From: Candidatus Aenigmatarchaeota archaeon
GTDB lineage: Archaea; Aenigmatarchaeota; Aenigmatarchaeia; GW2011-AR5
Length of the DNA stretch: 7,371 nucleotides
NCBI GenBank assembly: GCA_016202845.1
Contig: JACQNW010000031.1
Location: forward strand, 1 to 7,371
Reading direction: 5' to 3'
In this document: piece after piece, positions 7,002 to 7,371 of the stretch
Numbering within the stretch: position 1 is the first letter of the stretch
Layout: each line of letters opens with the position of its first letter
Translations under genes and position numbers: made by a program
Notes under the pieces: model-generated
The model's database searches: none
Told to the model about the DNA's origin: nothing
The model's input: only the letters and a program-made list of their open reading frames with translations

Positions 7002-7027
7002 AAAGATTGCTTTCGTCTAACTATAGT

Positions 7028-7063
7028 AAATGACATAAGTATTACGACAAATTCATGTCATTT
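7028..7063. repeat. Inverted repeat in the spacer after trpS
   Basis: AAATGACAT at 7028-7036 is exactly reverse-complementary to ATGTCATTT at 7055-7063, a 9-base-pair stem with an 18-base loop. A third copy of the core, TTATGTCA at 7100-7107, pairs with TGACATAA at 7031-7038. The spacer lies between two converging reading frames, so a shared transcription end or a protein-binding site is possible. The stem is AT-rich and not followed by a clear T run. The rest of the 133-base spacer shows no gene or tRNA. Confidence 0.5.
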
Positions 7064-7134
7064 CCACATACCAAGCGACTGATATTAATGTCTGAAAATT
7101 TATGTCACTAGGTATAGACCGCTTAAAGCTGTTG

Positions 7135-7368
7135 TTAGCAGTCTCGGTAAGGTTTGGGCAGAACAGGAAACCTGCATTCGTCTGACCTCATTATGCCGAA
7201 TTCATTGCTAAATCTTGCATCAAAAATAAAATAGCCATTCTGAACAGCATACATGCGTTCGCCATTCATAAAAACAGCTTGGCGGCCTTCTGCTACTATG
7301 AAAGATCCTGTTGTTGCACCTGCATATATTAGATTAAATTCCTCAATTATAGCTGACCAACTTAATAT
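7135..7368 (-). CDS. Short or broken reading frame of unknown function at the right edge
   Basis: This frame reads 77 sense codons before the TAA at 7135-7137. Its translation looks like real protein, for example SWSAIIEEFNLIYAG, then AEGRQAVFMNGERMYAVQNG and GYFIFDARFSNEFGIM, ending ECRFPVLPKPYRDC. Alternating strands and Asn-Gly turns suggest a beta-rich fold. A TGA at 7371-7369 closes the frame at the window edge, and no ATG, GTG or TTG occurs before the ATG at 7269, which would give only 44 residues and leave coding-like sequence unread. It is therefore either the 3' part of a gene broken by a nonsense or frameshift change, or a gene with a rare start such as ATA or ATT. Other genes here use TGA as a true stop, so recoding is unlikely. 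I do not recognise the family. Confidence 0.4.
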   Translation of the reverse strand: MLSWSAIIEEFNLIYAGATTGSFIVAEGRQAVFMNGERMYAVQNGYFIFDARFSNEFGIMRSDECRFPVLPKPYRDC

Positions 7369-7371
7369 TCA

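Noticed and set aside
7369..7371. TGA read as tryptophan instead of stop
   Set aside because: TGA ends the antiporter and TrpRS at the lengths expected from their families, so it acts as a normal stop here.

Overview
The window looks like a piece of an archaeal chromosome, most likely from an uncultivated AT-rich lineage such as a DPANN-type archaeon. The phylum is a guess; the domain is better supported. The evidence is an archaeal/eukaryal-type tryptophanyl-tRNA synthetase, TATA-like boxes 23-28 bases ahead of start codons with little room for a leader (leaderless transcripts), TTG starts, and a lack of strong Shine-Dalgarno sequences. I saw no rRNA, tRNA, CRISPR array, insertion sequence or phage gene.

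Layout. Bases 3-596 (+) are the 3' two-thirds of a gene for an ANT(3'')/AadA-like nucleotidyltransferase, cut by the left edge. It converges with a small DUF2283-like gene (602-790, -) whose first strand appears to have been lost to a one-base frameshift. That gene lies behind a 412-residue cation exchanger of an atypical CaCA branch (859-2097, -). A 67-base divergent promoter region with one TATA box readable on both strands separates it from a canonical YrbG-type CaCA antiporter (2165-3103, +). The antiporter overlaps by ATGA the most unusual gene here, a 617-residue fusion of a 12-helix APC-family amino-acid permease to a complete class I SAM-dependent methyltransferase (3100-4953, +). A predicted lipoprotein of unknown function (4974-5756, -) and trpS (5850-7001, +) diverge from a second short promoter region. 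The right end has a convergent 133-base spacer with an inverted repeat and then a short or broken reading frame (7135-7368, -).

How the genes fit together. The centre is a membrane-transport block: two cation exchangers from different CaCA branches face away from one shared promoter, and one is coupled to the permease-methyltransferase. A cation gradient set by the exchangers could power uptake by the permease, and the cytoplasmic methyltransferase could modify the incoming substrate or a membrane component; this is inference. The remaining genes (trpS, lipoprotein, nucleotidyltransferase) show no obvious functional link to that block.
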